A model generated the notes under the pieces. It worked only from the letters and a program-made list of their open reading frames with translations, did no database searches and was not told where the DNA came from. From positions 1-60,576 of the forward strand of contig JAKEFM010000104.1 in NCBI GenBank assembly GCA_022616055.1: a stretch of DNA of 60,576 nt, read 5' to 3'. Every line of letters begins with the position of its first letter. Positions within the stretch are counted from its first letter, which is position 1. Of the stretch, positions 45,588 to 53,873 are shown one piece after another. The translations under genes were made by a program, and so were the position numbers. The stretch is from Planctomycetota bacterium. Lineage in GTDB: Bacteria; Planctomycetota; UBA1135; JAKEFM01.

Positions 45588-46283
45588 ATGACTCCGCAGA
45601 CCAAGAACGCGGGCGCGATGACCCTCGAGACCTTGATGTCCCAGCTCGAGTCCCTCGGGGACGAGAGCACCCGGAGGATCTACGCGCGTCAGGGAGGGGG
45701 CGACCGCCTGTTCGGGGTCCGGATGGGGGACCTGCGCGGCCTCGCCAAGAAGATCAAGACGAACCACCCTCTGGCGCTCCCGTTGTGGGGCACCGGGAAC
45801 GCCGACGCCCAGCTCCTCGCGACGATGATCATGGACCCGACCCGGCCCGGGCAGCGGGAAATCGACGCGATGATGAAGCCGCTCGGGTTCCTCCATCTGG
45901 TCGAGGAGTTCGCGTTCAAGGTGGCCGCGAAGAGCCCCCACGCGCAGGCGCTGCGCGAGGCCTGGCTCGATTCGCCGAAGGAGTGGGTCGCGCGCGCCGG
46001 CTGGAACCTGATGGTCGCCCACGTGATCGGCGGCGGCTTCGACGGCCCGGGCCTCGGGGAGGTCCTGCGGCGGATCGAACGGGAGTACGGCCCGGCGCCC
46101 AGACCGAAGAAGGAGGCGATGACCCGCTGCCTCATCGAGATCGGCGTCCGGCATCCGGATCGGAGGCAGGAGTGCATCGCGATCGGCGAGCGCTTCGGGC
46201 GATGGGACGACAGACCCGTGAGCAAGGGGTGCACGCCCTGGTACGCGCCGGACGGGATCGCGGCGGTCCTCCGGAGGAAGTGA
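45588..46283 (+). CDS. DNA alkylation repair family (AlkD-like HEAT-repeat) protein
   Basis: This is 231 residues from ATG 45588. It is all-helical with HEAT-like units and family features such as YARQGGGDRLFGVRMGDLRG near the N-terminus and LWGTGNADAQLLATMIMD, then WARAGWNLM-type VARAGWNLMVAHVI. The C-terminal region IEIGVRHPDRRQECIAIGER continues the repeats. AlkD-like glycosylases remove alkylated bases without base flipping. Many members with this YARQG / GVR signature are uncharacterised, so a nuclease-free binding role is possible. No signal peptide; cytoplasmic. Confidence 0.8.
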   Translation: MTPQTKNAGAMTLETLMSQLESLGDESTRRIYARQGGGDRLFGVRMGDLRGLAKKIKTNHPLALPLWGTGNADAQLLATMIMDPTRPGQREIDAMMKPLGFLHLVEEFAFKVAAKSPHAQALREAWLDSPKEWVARAGWNLMVAHVIGGGFDGPGLGEVLRRIEREYGPAPRPKKEAMTRCLIEIGVRHPDRRQECIAIGERFGRWDDRPVSKGCTPWYAPDGIAAVLRRK

Positions 46284-46393
46284 GGTCCGGGGGCCCCCCG
46301 ACCGCGCCCGGTCGGGTTTCCCCCGTCCCCCCTCCCCCTCCGCCGGATCCGCCCGTAGACTCGCAGCGCAGGGCAACCAGAGGTGGCTCCACG

Positions 46394-47233
46394 ATGAAAC
46401 GAACCGCCGCCGCCGTTCTCTCCCTCTTTCTCGCCGGTCCGGCGCTGGGCCAGAACGTCTTCTTCGAGGAGGGCTTCAATACGGGCATTCCGGCGACCTG
46501 GAGCCAGGTCTTCATGGGGTTCGCCGAGCCCTGGATCTGGACGAGCGCCGGGGTGACGAAGGGGACGCCCGACGTCTACTACGAGTTCTTCTGCAACAAC
46601 GGCCTCTCCTTTCGCAACACGATCCTCCGCTCCCCCTCGATCAACCTCTCGGGGCTGACGAACGCCACCTTCGAGTGCGCGCAGTACCAGCTCTTCCCCC
46701 TCAGCCGGTTCTACAACGTCGTCAAGGTCACCACGAACAACGGCGCGAGCTACACCGACCTCTACCAGGAGACCGGGACCTGGTCGGGGACCGGGGTGAT
46801 CTCCGTCAACCTCAACGCGTACGCGGGGAATCCCAACGTGCGCCTCGCGTTCCACTACCAGGGGACGGTCGCGAACGAATGGCGGATCGACGACGTCCGG
46901 ATCCTGACCACGAACCCCCTCTACACGATCGGGAACCTCGCCGCCGGCCAGACGGCGACGTTCACGGTGAACGGGGCCGCGCCCGGGAACGAGGTCCAGA
47001 TCGGGGTCTCCTTCGACGGGGCGGGTCCGGTCTCCACGCCGTTCGGGAACGTCAATCTGACGCCGCCCATCCACGTCCTGGCGTACCTCGTCGCGGGACC
47101 CACGGGACAGGCGACCTACAGCCTGCCGATCCCCCCCGGCGCGCAGGGAGGCGTCTTCTACACCCAGGCGGCGGAGATCAACACCGACGGGACCCTCGAC
47201 CTGTCGAACTCCATGGTCCGGACCATCCAGTAG
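46394..47233 (+). CDS. Secreted beta-sandwich protein, first of a tandem paralogous pair
   Basis: This is 279 residues from ATG 46394 with a signal peptide (VLSLFLAGPALGQ). The mature N-terminus (NVFFEEGFNTGIPATWSQ) and following strands (SFRNTILRSPSINLSGLTNATFE, NVVKVTTNNGASYTDLYQETGTW, VRLAFHYQGTVANEWRIDDVRI) match MAM/choice-of-anchor-type ligand-binding sandwiches. The last 110 residues (NLAAGQTATFTVNGAAPGNE to the end) are the recurrent C-terminal module, ending YTQAAEINTDGTLDLSNS. No enzyme motif is visible. It is probably exposed at the surface or released. Confidence 0.75.
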   Translation: MKRTAAAVLSLFLAGPALGQNVFFEEGFNTGIPATWSQVFMGFAEPWIWTSAGVTKGTPDVYYEFFCNNGLSFRNTILRSPSINLSGLTNATFECAQYQLFPLSRFYNVVKVTTNNGASYTDLYQETGTWSGTGVISVNLNAYAGNPNVRLAFHYQGTVANEWRIDDVRILTTNPLYTIGNLAAGQTATFTVNGAAPGNEVQIGVSFDGAGPVSTPFGNVNLTPPIHVLAYLVAGPTGQATYSLPIPPGAQGGVFYTQAAEINTDGTLDLSNSMVRTIQ

Positions 47234-47429
47234 GGACTCCCCCCGGGACCTGGACGTCCCCTCGACGGACGTCCGGTTCCGCCGGTCGCGCGCTCCGACT
47301 CCACGCCTCCCCACCTCGGACCGGTCGGCCCGCGGATTCTTCGCCACCTACCGCGCGGTCGAGGCTCGGGGTTAGAGTGGACGGTCGGTGGGAATCGCCA
47401 GGCCTCCGGTTCCAGGGAATCTCTCCAGC

Positions 47430-48272
47430 ATGAAACGGATCGCCACGTTCGCGCTCTCCTTCCTCCTCGCCCGTCCGGTCCTCGGCCAGAACGTCTTCTA
47501 CGAGGAGACCTTCACCTCGGGCCTGCCCGCCACCTGGTCCCACGTCTTCATGGGATTCGCCGAACCCTGGTACTGGGAATCCGTCGGGGGGCTGACGAAC
47601 GGCTCGCCCGACATCTTCTACGAGTTCTACTGCGACAACGGCTCCTCCTTCCGGAACACGATCCTCCGCTCCCCTCCGATCGACCTGTCGGGGCTGACGA
47701 ACGCCACCTTCCAGTGCCAGCAGGTCCAGCTCTATCCCTTCGCCCGGGTCTACAACGGCGTGAAGGTCACCACGAACAACGGCGCGAGCTACACCCAGAT
47801 CTACCAGGAGACCGGAACCTGGAGCGGGTTCGGGACGATCCAGGTGCCCCTGAACGCGTACGCGGGGAACCCGAACGTCCGGCTCGCCTTCCACTACCAG
47901 GGCGCGGTCGCGAACGAGTGGTACCTCGACGACGTCCGGATCCTGACCACGAACCCCGTCTACACGATCGCGAACCTCGCCGCCGGCCAGACGGCGACGT
48001 TCGCCGTGAGCGGGGCGGCGCCGGGGAACCCGATCCCGATCGGGGTCTCCTTCGTCGGGTCGGGTCCGATCCCGACCCCGTACGGGAACGTCAACCTCAC
48101 CCCGCCGATCCTCCTCCTGGCGGCCCTCGTCGCCGGACCGACGGGACAGGCGACCCTCAGCCTGCCCGTGCCCCCCGGGGTGCAGGGAGCCGTCGTCTAC
48201 ACGCAGGCGACCGAGATCAACACCGACGGTTCCCTCGACCTCTCGAACTCCCTGACCCGGACGATCCAGTAG
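47430..48272 (+). CDS. Secreted beta-sandwich protein, second of the tandem paralogous pair
   Basis: This is 280 residues from ATG 47430. The signal peptide is FALSFLLARPVLGQ. It is collinear with the preceding protein along its whole length, with roughly three quarters of residues identical by eye, including NNGASYTQIYQETGTW, AGNPNVRLAFHYQG and the end EINTDGSLDLSNSLTRTIQ. The two genes are 196 bp apart in direct orientation, a tandem gene duplication. Differences concentrate in surface strands of the first domain, which hints at divergence in ligand binding. Each seems to have its own promoter space. Confidence 0.75.
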   Translation: MKRIATFALSFLLARPVLGQNVFYEETFTSGLPATWSHVFMGFAEPWYWESVGGLTNGSPDIFYEFYCDNGSSFRNTILRSPPIDLSGLTNATFQCQQVQLYPFARVYNGVKVTTNNGASYTQIYQETGTWSGFGTIQVPLNAYAGNPNVRLAFHYQGAVANEWYLDDVRILTTNPVYTIANLAAGQTATFAVSGAAPGNPIPIGVSFVGSGPIPTPYGNVNLTPPILLLAALVAGPTGQATLSLPVPPGVQGAVVYTQATEINTDGSLDLSNSLTRTIQ

Positions 48273-48347
48273 CGGCGTCCGGCCGGCAGGGTCTGGGCCC
48301 CGGCCCGGGCACCGGGGAACGCGCGCCGCTCCGCGGCCCGAGGGACG

Positions 48348-49670
48348 CTAGGGGACGATCCCCTCGAGCGCCGTGTTCGGCGTCGGGCTGGCGTCGTCGC
48401 GGACCTGGAGGGCGCGCCCCGCAAGCTGCCCGAGGGAGTCGGCGCCGAGGGGCAGGCTGTCCCCCTTCTTCGTGTCGCGCTTGAGGCTCCCCTTCGAGAG
48501 ATTCCCGACCTGTACGAAGAGCCCCGTCCCGTCGTCGATCCAGACCGAGAAGGTCGGGCCGGAGGGGAGCTGGCGCGTGCGGACCTCGAAGGTCGAGGCG
48601 CCCTGCGGAGCGTTGAACCGGGCGCGCAGGAAACCGGACGCCATCGGCGCGACCGTGGATCCGGCCGGCGGGGAGAGGGCGGACTTGCGGTTGAAGTTCC
48701 CGAGGCCGGGGGACGACGCGGGAGCGGGGAGGACGCCCCGGAGGTAGACCGTGCCGAGCGCGTCGGCGACCTGGAGGCGACGGCCGGCGAGGTCCGCGAG
48801 GTCCGCGACCCCGAGCGGCGCCGGCGGGGCGCCCTTCGACTTCAGCTCGAGGCCGAAGCGGCCCTGGGCGGCGTTCTCGAGGGACAGCTCGCCGACGGAT
48901 GCGAACAGCCCCGTGCCGACGCCACTCTCGAGCAGGGCGCTGAACGCCCCCACGTCGGTCGGGAGGTTCCGGGCGTCGAGGTCGAACTCCTGCTTGGCGC
49001 CCCTGTTCTTCAGCCTCACGGATCCGAGCGCGTCGGCGTCGGGGGCGGGATCGGGCCGCTGGAGGGCGACCTGCGCTTGACCGCCGGCGCCGGCGCCGTT
49101 CCCGTTGCCGTTCCCGTTCCCGCCGCCGTTGCCGTTCCCCCTCCCGTTCCCATTGCCGTTGCCATTTCCCCCTCCGTTCCCGTTGCCTCCTCCGTTCCCG
49201 TTCCCGCCGCCATTGCCGTTTCCGCCGCCGTTGCCGTTCCCCAGCCCGATCGACGGGATCTCCCCCTCGAGGAACACGGCGGTGCCTCCAGCGCCGCGGA
49301 CCTGGAGGAGACGGTTGGCGAGGGAGAGGGGGCTGGCGCTGTCGAGCTGGAGCTTCAACTGCCAGCGGCCGGCCCCCTCGGAGAGGAGGTCCATCGTGCC
49401 GAGGGAGAGGAACGACCCGGCGCCCGCTCCGTCCTCGAGCCAGACCTCGTACGGGGCGAAGAGTCCGGAGGCGTCGAGGCGCGACGCGCGGACGCGCAGC
49501 CGCTGCTCCGCTTCGCGCGCGAAGAGGCGGATCTGTCCCTCCGCGTCGAGGTCGAGCGCGCCCGCCGGAGGCGAGAGCGCGACCTTGATCCGGGTCGGGG
49601 GGGAGGCGGACGCGAGGGGCGCGAGGAGGAGGCCGGCGCCGAGGAGGGAGGCGAGGGAGCGCAGCTTCAT
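48348..49670 (-). CDS. Secreted protein with three homologous beta domains and a Gly-Asn-rich linker
   Basis: This is 440 residues from ATG 49670, with a signal peptide (LGAGLLLAPLASA). Three domains of about 100 residues share the pattern F-x-V/A-x-L/I-x-D/E-x-G-x-G-x-F-x-x-V/L-G-x-L, then P-L-x-x-x-x-L-x-x-x-x-G/N-R-x-L-Q-V. Examples are YEVWLEDGAGAGSFLSLGTM, LLESGVGTGLFASVGELS and FSVWIDDGTGLFVQVGNLS. Domains 1 and 2 are joined by about 55 residues of Gly and Asn only, with one Arg and a short Ala-Gly end. I do not recognise the domain. A structural or matrix role is inference. Confidence 0.65.
   Translation of the reverse strand: MKLRSLASLLGAGLLLAPLASASPPTRIKVALSPPAGALDLDAEGQIRLFAREAEQRLRVRASRLDASGLFAPYEVWLEDGAGAGSFLSLGTMDLLSEGAGRWQLKLQLDSASPLSLANRLLQVRGAGGTAVFLEGEIPSIGLGNGNGGGNGNGGGNGNGGGNGNGGGNGNGNGNGRGNGNGGGNGNGNGNGAGAGGQAQVALQRPDPAPDADALGSVRLKNRGAKQEFDLDARNLPTDVGAFSALLESGVGTGLFASVGELSLENAAQGRFGLELKSKGAPPAPLGVADLADLAGRRLQVADALGTVYLRGVLPAPASSPGLGNFNRKSALSPPAGSTVAPMASGFLRARFNAPQGASTFEVRTRQLPSGPTFSVWIDDGTGLFVQVGNLSKGSLKRDTKKGDSLPLGADSLGQLAGRALQVRDDASPTPNTALEGIVP
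49098..49240 (-). repeat. Low-complexity array encoding a Gly/Asn linker
   Basis: Short units such as CCGTTCCCGTTGCCG and variants repeat for about 140 bp and encode alternating GN, GGGN and GNGN blocks on the minus strand. Unit length varies in multiples of 6 bp, so changes keep the frame. Copy number is likely to vary between strains. Confidence 0.8.
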
Positions 49671-49841
49671 GGGGACGCCTTCGGGGTTCACCTGGGGACG
49701 ATCGACGGAGGATCCGGGGGACGCCGGATCCCCTTCGCCCGGCGGGGTCGCCCGGGCAAATTACAACTTCCTAGTACCGCCGGGAGTATCCCCCGGGATC
49801 CCCGGATTGTCCAGCCGCGGGCGGGGAAGGGGGATCCCCGC

Positions 49842-50888
49842 CTACGAGTGCGTCCAGTCCGTGAATCCGATGTTCTTCGCCGGCTGGGAGGGGATGGGGG
49901 CGGGGAAGGTCGTCCCGTAGTAGTAGTTGAGGATGTGCGGGAGACCGGTGTCATCCCCCTCGGCGGGGAAGTTGGCCTGGACGTGGAGCCACGTGAAGGC
50001 GCGGAGGAGCGCCTCGTCCTCCCACTCGAAGACGTCGTACCCCGCCCGGTGGAGGACCACCGCCTGGAGGAGGGCCCCCTGGAGCGCCTCGTACACGTAG
50101 TTCTCCTGCGGCGGCGGCCAGACGAACGGCCCCGCCCGGCGCTGGTCGTCGGGCAGCACGCCGTCGACCGGGAATCCCCCGATCGTGGCGCCCGCGGGGT
50201 TGATCCCGACGGGAGCCAGCGGGTCGGACTGCCACCAGAGCGCCCCGAACACGAACTGGGAGTAGGCCTCGCGGTCGCCGAGCCACCCCTTGAAGACGCG
50301 CGCGACCCGGGCGAGCTCCTCGTCGTCCCCCAGGTAGCGCGCCACCGCCGCCCGGGTCCCGCCGGAATGGGTGCCCCAGTTGTTCGGGCGCTCCTCGTGG
50401 GTCGTGCGCAGCGTCCGGCCGTCGAGCTCCTCGTCGAGGATCTCCCTCAACCACCTCCCGAACTGCCCCTTCAGCGGGGGCGGGAGGTCGACCAGGTCGG
50501 CGGCGATGACGTACGCCGCCAGGTTGCGCGCCGGGCCGAGGACGAGGCCCTCCCGCTCGGTCCCGATCACCTTCTCGCACATGGCGATGACCTCGTCCCG
50601 GCACTGCGTGCTCCCGGTCCGGGCGTAGACCAGGGCGCGGGCCATCACCCCGATCTCCGTCTGGTCGCCGATGCTCCGGAGCTTGGGAGCCCCCAGCGGT
50701 GCGTTCGCCGCGTCGAGGAGGGCGTTCCAGGCGGGCCCCGACGTCGGGAGGAGCGCGAGTTCCCCCGCCGTGGTCCACACTCCGGGCTGCACGGGAAGGT
50801 TCGGCGTGACCTCCCCGGGCTGCTGCAGGCACGGGAAGGCCGCGACGGCCGCCAAGAAACGAAAGTCCACCGATCTAGAGCGCGGCAT
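49842..50888 (-). CDS. Alginate-lyase-family-like secreted protein
   Basis: This is 348 residues from ATG 50888, chosen because GGGAGGG lies about 8 nt upstream. A short hydrophobic start (FLAAVAAFPCLQ) suggests export. The protein is alpha-helical, as expected of an (alpha/alpha) barrel. It has ERPNNWGTHSGGTRAAVARY in the middle (the conserved Asn-Asn-x-G-x-H region), VFKGWLGDREAYSQFVFG, and a C-terminal LPHILNYYYGTTFPAP with clustered Tyr typical of polysaccharide lyases. Such enzymes cleave uronate polymers by beta-elimination. An alginate-type substrate would fit the AlgE-like porin elsewhere in the window, but the two are 37 kb apart, and the family assignment is moderate. Confidence 0.55.
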   Translation of the reverse strand: MPRSRSVDFRFLAAVAAFPCLQQPGEVTPNLPVQPGVWTTAGELALLPTSGPAWNALLDAANAPLGAPKLRSIGDQTEIGVMARALVYARTGSTQCRDEVIAMCEKVIGTEREGLVLGPARNLAAYVIAADLVDLPPPLKGQFGRWLREILDEELDGRTLRTTHEERPNNWGTHSGGTRAAVARYLGDDEELARVARVFKGWLGDREAYSQFVFGALWWQSDPLAPVGINPAGATIGGFPVDGVLPDDQRRAGPFVWPPPQENYVYEALQGALLQAVVLHRAGYDVFEWEDEALLRAFTWLHVQANFPAEGDDTGLPHILNYYYGTTFPAPIPSQPAKNIGFTDWTHS

Positions 50889-51130
50889 GGCCGGCCCTCC
50901 CAACAGCAGATTCGACTCTCGTCAACCCTACCTTCGGTGCTTCCCCCTCCCGGGGAAGCGCGTCGATCTTCAGGGTCGACTCCGATTCCGTCAAGGAGCC
51001 GTGAAGAGCCGGAGGGAGCGGCGGCGGGCCGAACCAGGATCTCCAGGCTCCGGGGCCCGCCTTCCCCCCCGAAACGGGAGGGGAGGAGGGCTCTTGTCCC
51101 CCCGGCATCCGGGAGGTAGGACCGGCACCC

Positions 51131-51763
51131 GTGCCCGAGGAGGAATCGAGCCGGCCCGGCACCCACCCCGAGGGGGGCGAGGGAGCCCTCCTGCGCGGAC
51201 TACGCGGGGGAGACGTGGCTGCCTTCGAGACCCTGGTCCGGTCCTATTCCCGGCCGATGCTAGCGGTCGCCCGGAAATTCCTGCCGCGGACGGAGGACGC
51301 GGAGGACGCGCTCCAGGACGCCTTCCTCTCGGCCTTCAAGGGGATCGGGCGCTTCGAGGGGGGGTCCCGCCTCTCGACCTGGCTCCACCGCATCGTCGTG
51401 AACGCGGCCCTGATGAAGCTCCGCACGAAGCGGCGCAAGCCCGAGACTTCGATCGAGGACCTCCTCCCCGCCTTCCAGGACGACGGGCACGCGACGAACC
51501 ACCCGGCCGCGCCTTGGACGGAGACCGCGGAGGCGGCCGCGGAGCGCCGCGAGATCCGGGACCTGGTCCGCTCCTCCATCGACCGCCTCCCCGAGGCCTA
51601 CCGAAACGTCCTCCTGCTCCGCGACATCGAAGGGTTCGACACCGAGGAGACCGCCGGTCTCCTCGACGTGAACCCGAACGTGGTCAAGATCCGACTCCAC
51701 CGGGCCCGCCAGGCCCTGCGGACGCTGCTGGACCCCCACTTCGCGGGACCCCGGGTCTCTTGA
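51131..51763 (+). CDS. ECF sigma factor, RpoE-like
   Basis: This is 210 residues from GTG 51131. Region 2 is well kept (FETLVRSYSRPMLAVARKFL, TEDAEDALQDAFLSAFKGI, RLSTWLHRIVVNAALMKLR), as is region 4 (LPEAYRNVLLLRDIEGFDT, VKIRLHRARQALRTLL). The N-terminal 25 residues are acidic and disordered. It directs RNA polymerase to a stress or envelope regulon. The stop overlaps the TTG start of a zinc-finger anti-sigma gene (TTGA), the usual partner arrangement, so activity is probably controlled by that protein. Confidence 0.92.
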   Translation: MPEEESSRPGTHPEGGEGALLRGLRGGDVAAFETLVRSYSRPMLAVARKFLPRTEDAEDALQDAFLSAFKGIGRFEGGSRLSTWLHRIVVNAALMKLRTKRRKPETSIEDLLPAFQDDGHATNHPAAPWTETAEAAAERREIRDLVRSSIDRLPEAYRNVLLLRDIEGFDTEETAGLLDVNPNVVKIRLHRARQALRTLLDPHFAGPRVS

Positions 51764-52038
51764 TCACCTGCCGCGAACTGTACGACTTCATCCTCGGCTA
51801 CCAGTCCGGGGAGCTGGCGCCCTCCCAACGCAAGGAGTTCGACGCCCACCTCGCGATCTGCCCATCCTGCGTGAACTACCTCGACTCCTATCGCAAGACC
51901 GTCGCGCTCGGGAAGGCCGCCTACACCCGAACGGAGGAGCCGGCCTCCGGGCAGGTGCCGGAGGAGCTGATCCAGGCGATCCTCGCCGCGCGCAAGAAGA
52001 AGGCCCGCCGCCTCGACGGGGAGGGGCCGTTCAGCTGA
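51760..52038 (+). CDS. Anti-sigma factor with zf-HC2-type zinc motif
   Basis: This is 92 residues from TTG 51760, overlapping the sigma-factor stop. The zinc motif is clear: CRELYDFILGYQSGEL, then FDAHLAICPSCVNYLDSY, giving the H-x3-C-x2-C pattern of ZAS anti-sigma domains. Unlike many relatives it has no transmembrane helix; the tail is short and basic (AARKKKARR). It is therefore a soluble anti-sigma factor, perhaps redox- or zinc-responsive. Its last 8 bp overlap the convergent FBPase-like gene. The start has no room for a separate ribosome-binding site, so translation should depend on coupling. Confidence 0.85.
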   Translation: MITCRELYDFILGYQSGELAPSQRKEFDAHLAICPSCVNYLDSYRKTVALGKAAYTRTEEPASGQVPEELIQAILAARKKKARRLDGEGPFS

Positions 52039-52999
52039 CCTCGCCCCGCCCGAAGCTCTCGAACATCGCGACCTCGAATCGGCTCCCGAAGACGGCGGGG
52101 ACCCGATCGAGGAGGGAGCCGGGAATCGCGTCGAGGAGTCGCCCCGTCCCCGTGCTCGCCGCCCCCCCGGCCCCCTCGACCAGAAATGCGAGGGGCCCCG
52201 CCTCGAGGAGGAGGCGCAGGCCGCCCCCCTCGCCGTCGAGGCGCGTCGGGTGGACGCAGGCGCCGCCCTCAAGGAGGACGCGGTGCGCGTCGGCGACGAC
52301 GCAGCCCGAGGTGCGAAGCGAGGGAGGAGTCGCCTCCGCCGCCCCGGAGCGGAGGCGGCCCAGGAAGCGGCGGAAGGCGCTCGGCCAGGAGGCGACGCTC
52401 TCGAGGTTGGCGCAGTAGGTCGGCCCCGTCTCGGGGCAGCGGATCGGGAGGTCGACCGGCCGGAAGTCGCCTCTCTCCGGGTCGAGCGCGAACGCGCGCA
52501 CGACCGACCCGTCGCCGAGCACGAGCCAGGTCGAGGGACCGAAGAGCACGTAGCCTGCGGCGGAGAGCTCTCGACCCGGTCGCAGGAACTCGCCGGGGTG
52601 CGCGCCGGCCGAGGCCCGGACCCTCCGGAACGCGCCGAAGATGGCGCCGAGCGCTCCGTTCACGCCGCGGTTGGAGGAGGGGGCGAGCGGGTCGAGGGTC
52701 ACGAGGAACGGGGCCTCCGCGCCCGGCCCGACTCGACGGAACCCGCCTTCCCCGGAGAGGACGGCCCCGACGAGGCCGGTCCCTCCGAGCGCCTCGAGGA
52801 ACGCCCGCTCGGCCCGGGCGCCGGGACTCCCCGCGGGGCCGCCGCGACCGATCGGCGCCCCGCGGCGCAGGTCGCGGGCGACCTCCCCCGCCGCGGCTCC
52901 GAGGGCGGAGAGGAGGGCGGGGAGGCCGGCGTCGCCGGATCGGGCGCCGGACGGACTCTGGACCCGCGTCCGCGCGAGAATGGGGGCCGTCGGGGTCAC
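52031..52999 (-). CDS. Class I fructose-1,6-bisphosphatase-fold protein with eroded active site
   Basis: This is 322 residues and the whole class I FBPase fold can be followed: FLRPGRELSAAGYVLFGPST, VVRAFALDPERGDF, VVADAHRVLLEGG, LLLEAGPLAFLVEGAGG and LLDAIPGSLLDRVPAVFGS. But key residues are changed. The metal motif DPLDGSSN is DPLAPSSN (103-110), losing the second metal Asp and the Gly after it. The SEE pair is SGE (82-84), and the Arg-Tyr before GS-x-VAD that contacts sugar phosphate is replaced (TSGCVVAD). The Glu of LLYE is kept. Gluconeogenic FBPase activity is therefore unlikely; a regulatory or binding role is possible. It follows the VTT membrane-protein gene by 22 nt on the same strand. 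Confidence 0.8.
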   Translation of the reverse strand: MTPTAPILARTRVQSPSGARSGDAGLPALLSALGAAAGEVARDLRRGAPIGRGGPAGSPGARAERAFLEALGGTGLVGAVLSGEGGFRRVGPGAEAPFLVTLDPLAPSSNRGVNGALGAIFGAFRRVRASAGAHPGEFLRPGRELSAAGYVLFGPSTWLVLGDGSVVRAFALDPERGDFRPVDLPIRCPETGPTYCANLESVASWPSAFRRFLGRLRSGAAEATPPSLRTSGCVVADAHRVLLEGGACVHPTRLDGEGGGLRLLLEAGPLAFLVEGAGGAASTGTGRLLDAIPGSLLDRVPAVFGSRFEVAMFESFGRGEVS

Positions 53000-53021
53000 G
53001 GGGCGCTCCCTCCGTCCCGAA

Positions 53022-53780
53022 TCAGGCCGCGTTCGCCTGCGTGAGCGCCCGTTTCGCGATCCGGGCGACGAGGGTGCTGACGAGGAGCGTCGCCGCCAGG
53101 CCGGCCCCGAGGAGAGCCCAGTAGCCCGCGCCCTTGCTCGCCATCCCGCCGCTCGACGCCGCCGAAACGTCCCCGACGACCCTGCCGGTGAAGACGAAGA
53201 AGAACGTCCCGGGGATCATCCCGATCGAACCGACGAGGTAGTCGCGGAACCGCACCCCCGTCAGCCCGAGGGCGTAGTTCAGGAGGTTGAAGGGGAAGAC
53301 GGGGGAGAGGCGCAGGAGGAGGACGATCTTCCGTCCCTCCTTCGCCACGGCCCGGTCGATCGCGGCGAACCTCGGGTTGCCCGCCAGCTTCCGCTCGATC
53401 GCCCGGCGGGCGAGGTAGCGCGACACGAGGAAGGCCGCGGAGGATCCGCAGACGGCCGCCAGGAAGACGACGATCGTCCCTTCGACCAGACCGAAGATCG
53501 CGCCGGCGGCGAGCGTGAGGGCGGAGCCGGGGATGAACGCGACCGTGCAGAGGGTGTAGCCCGCGACGAAGGCGACCGGGCCCCAGAAGCCGAGCCCCAC
53601 CACCCATTCCCGGAAGGGGGGGACCAGCGCCGCTCCCCTGCGCCCGAGGAGGACGAGGAGGACGATCGCCGCGAGGAGGAGGATCGCGCGGGCGATCCAC
53701 TTCCCTCGGCTGCGGGCGGGGGCGAGGGCGACGGCGGGATTCGAGGCGGTTTCCATGTCGGGGCGGTTCCCTTCGGGCAT
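53022..53780 (-). CDS. TVP38/TMEM64 (VTT-domain) membrane protein
   Basis: This is 252 residues (ATG 53780; ATG 53756, with GAAGGG upstream, is an alternative). A first helix (ARAILLLAAIVLLVLLG) precedes the VTT core: VAFVAGYTLCTVAFIPGSALTLAAG, then FGLVEGTIVVFLAAVCGSSAAFLVSRYLAR, and LLRLSPVFPFNLLNYALGLTGV. A last helix closes the protein. DedA/TVP38 proteins are now linked to lipid scrambling and carrier-lipid recycling; the substrate here is unknown. It heads a two-gene unit with the FBPase-like protein and is divergent from the glycogen debranching gene (93 bp). Confidence 0.88.
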   Translation of the reverse strand: MPEGNRPDMETASNPAVALAPARSRGKWIARAILLLAAIVLLVLLGRRGAALVPPFREWVVGLGFWGPVAFVAGYTLCTVAFIPGSALTLAAGAIFGLVEGTIVVFLAAVCGSSAAFLVSRYLARRAIERKLAGNPRFAAIDRAVAKEGRKIVLLLRLSPVFPFNLLNYALGLTGVRFRDYLVGSIGMIPGTFFFVFTGRVVGDVSAASSGGMASKGAGYWALLGAGLAATLLVSTLVARIAKRALTQANAA

Positions 53781-53873
53781 GGCTTCGATGCCGGCCGCGA
53801 GGCTTCGTTACCCCCGGTCGCCGTAACCGGGCGGCTGGCTCGGACATCCTAGGATGCGCCCCAAGGGCCTCCC

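Noticed and set aside
45588..46283. Earlier starts extending the AlkD-like protein back to 45225
   Set aside because: That region is inside the well-supported secreted-protein gene in another frame, and the family's conserved start lies after ATG 45588.
49098..49240. Short direct repeats considered as a CRISPR-like array
   Set aside because: There are no spacers. The repeats are in-frame codons for a Gly-Asn linker inside a clear CDS.
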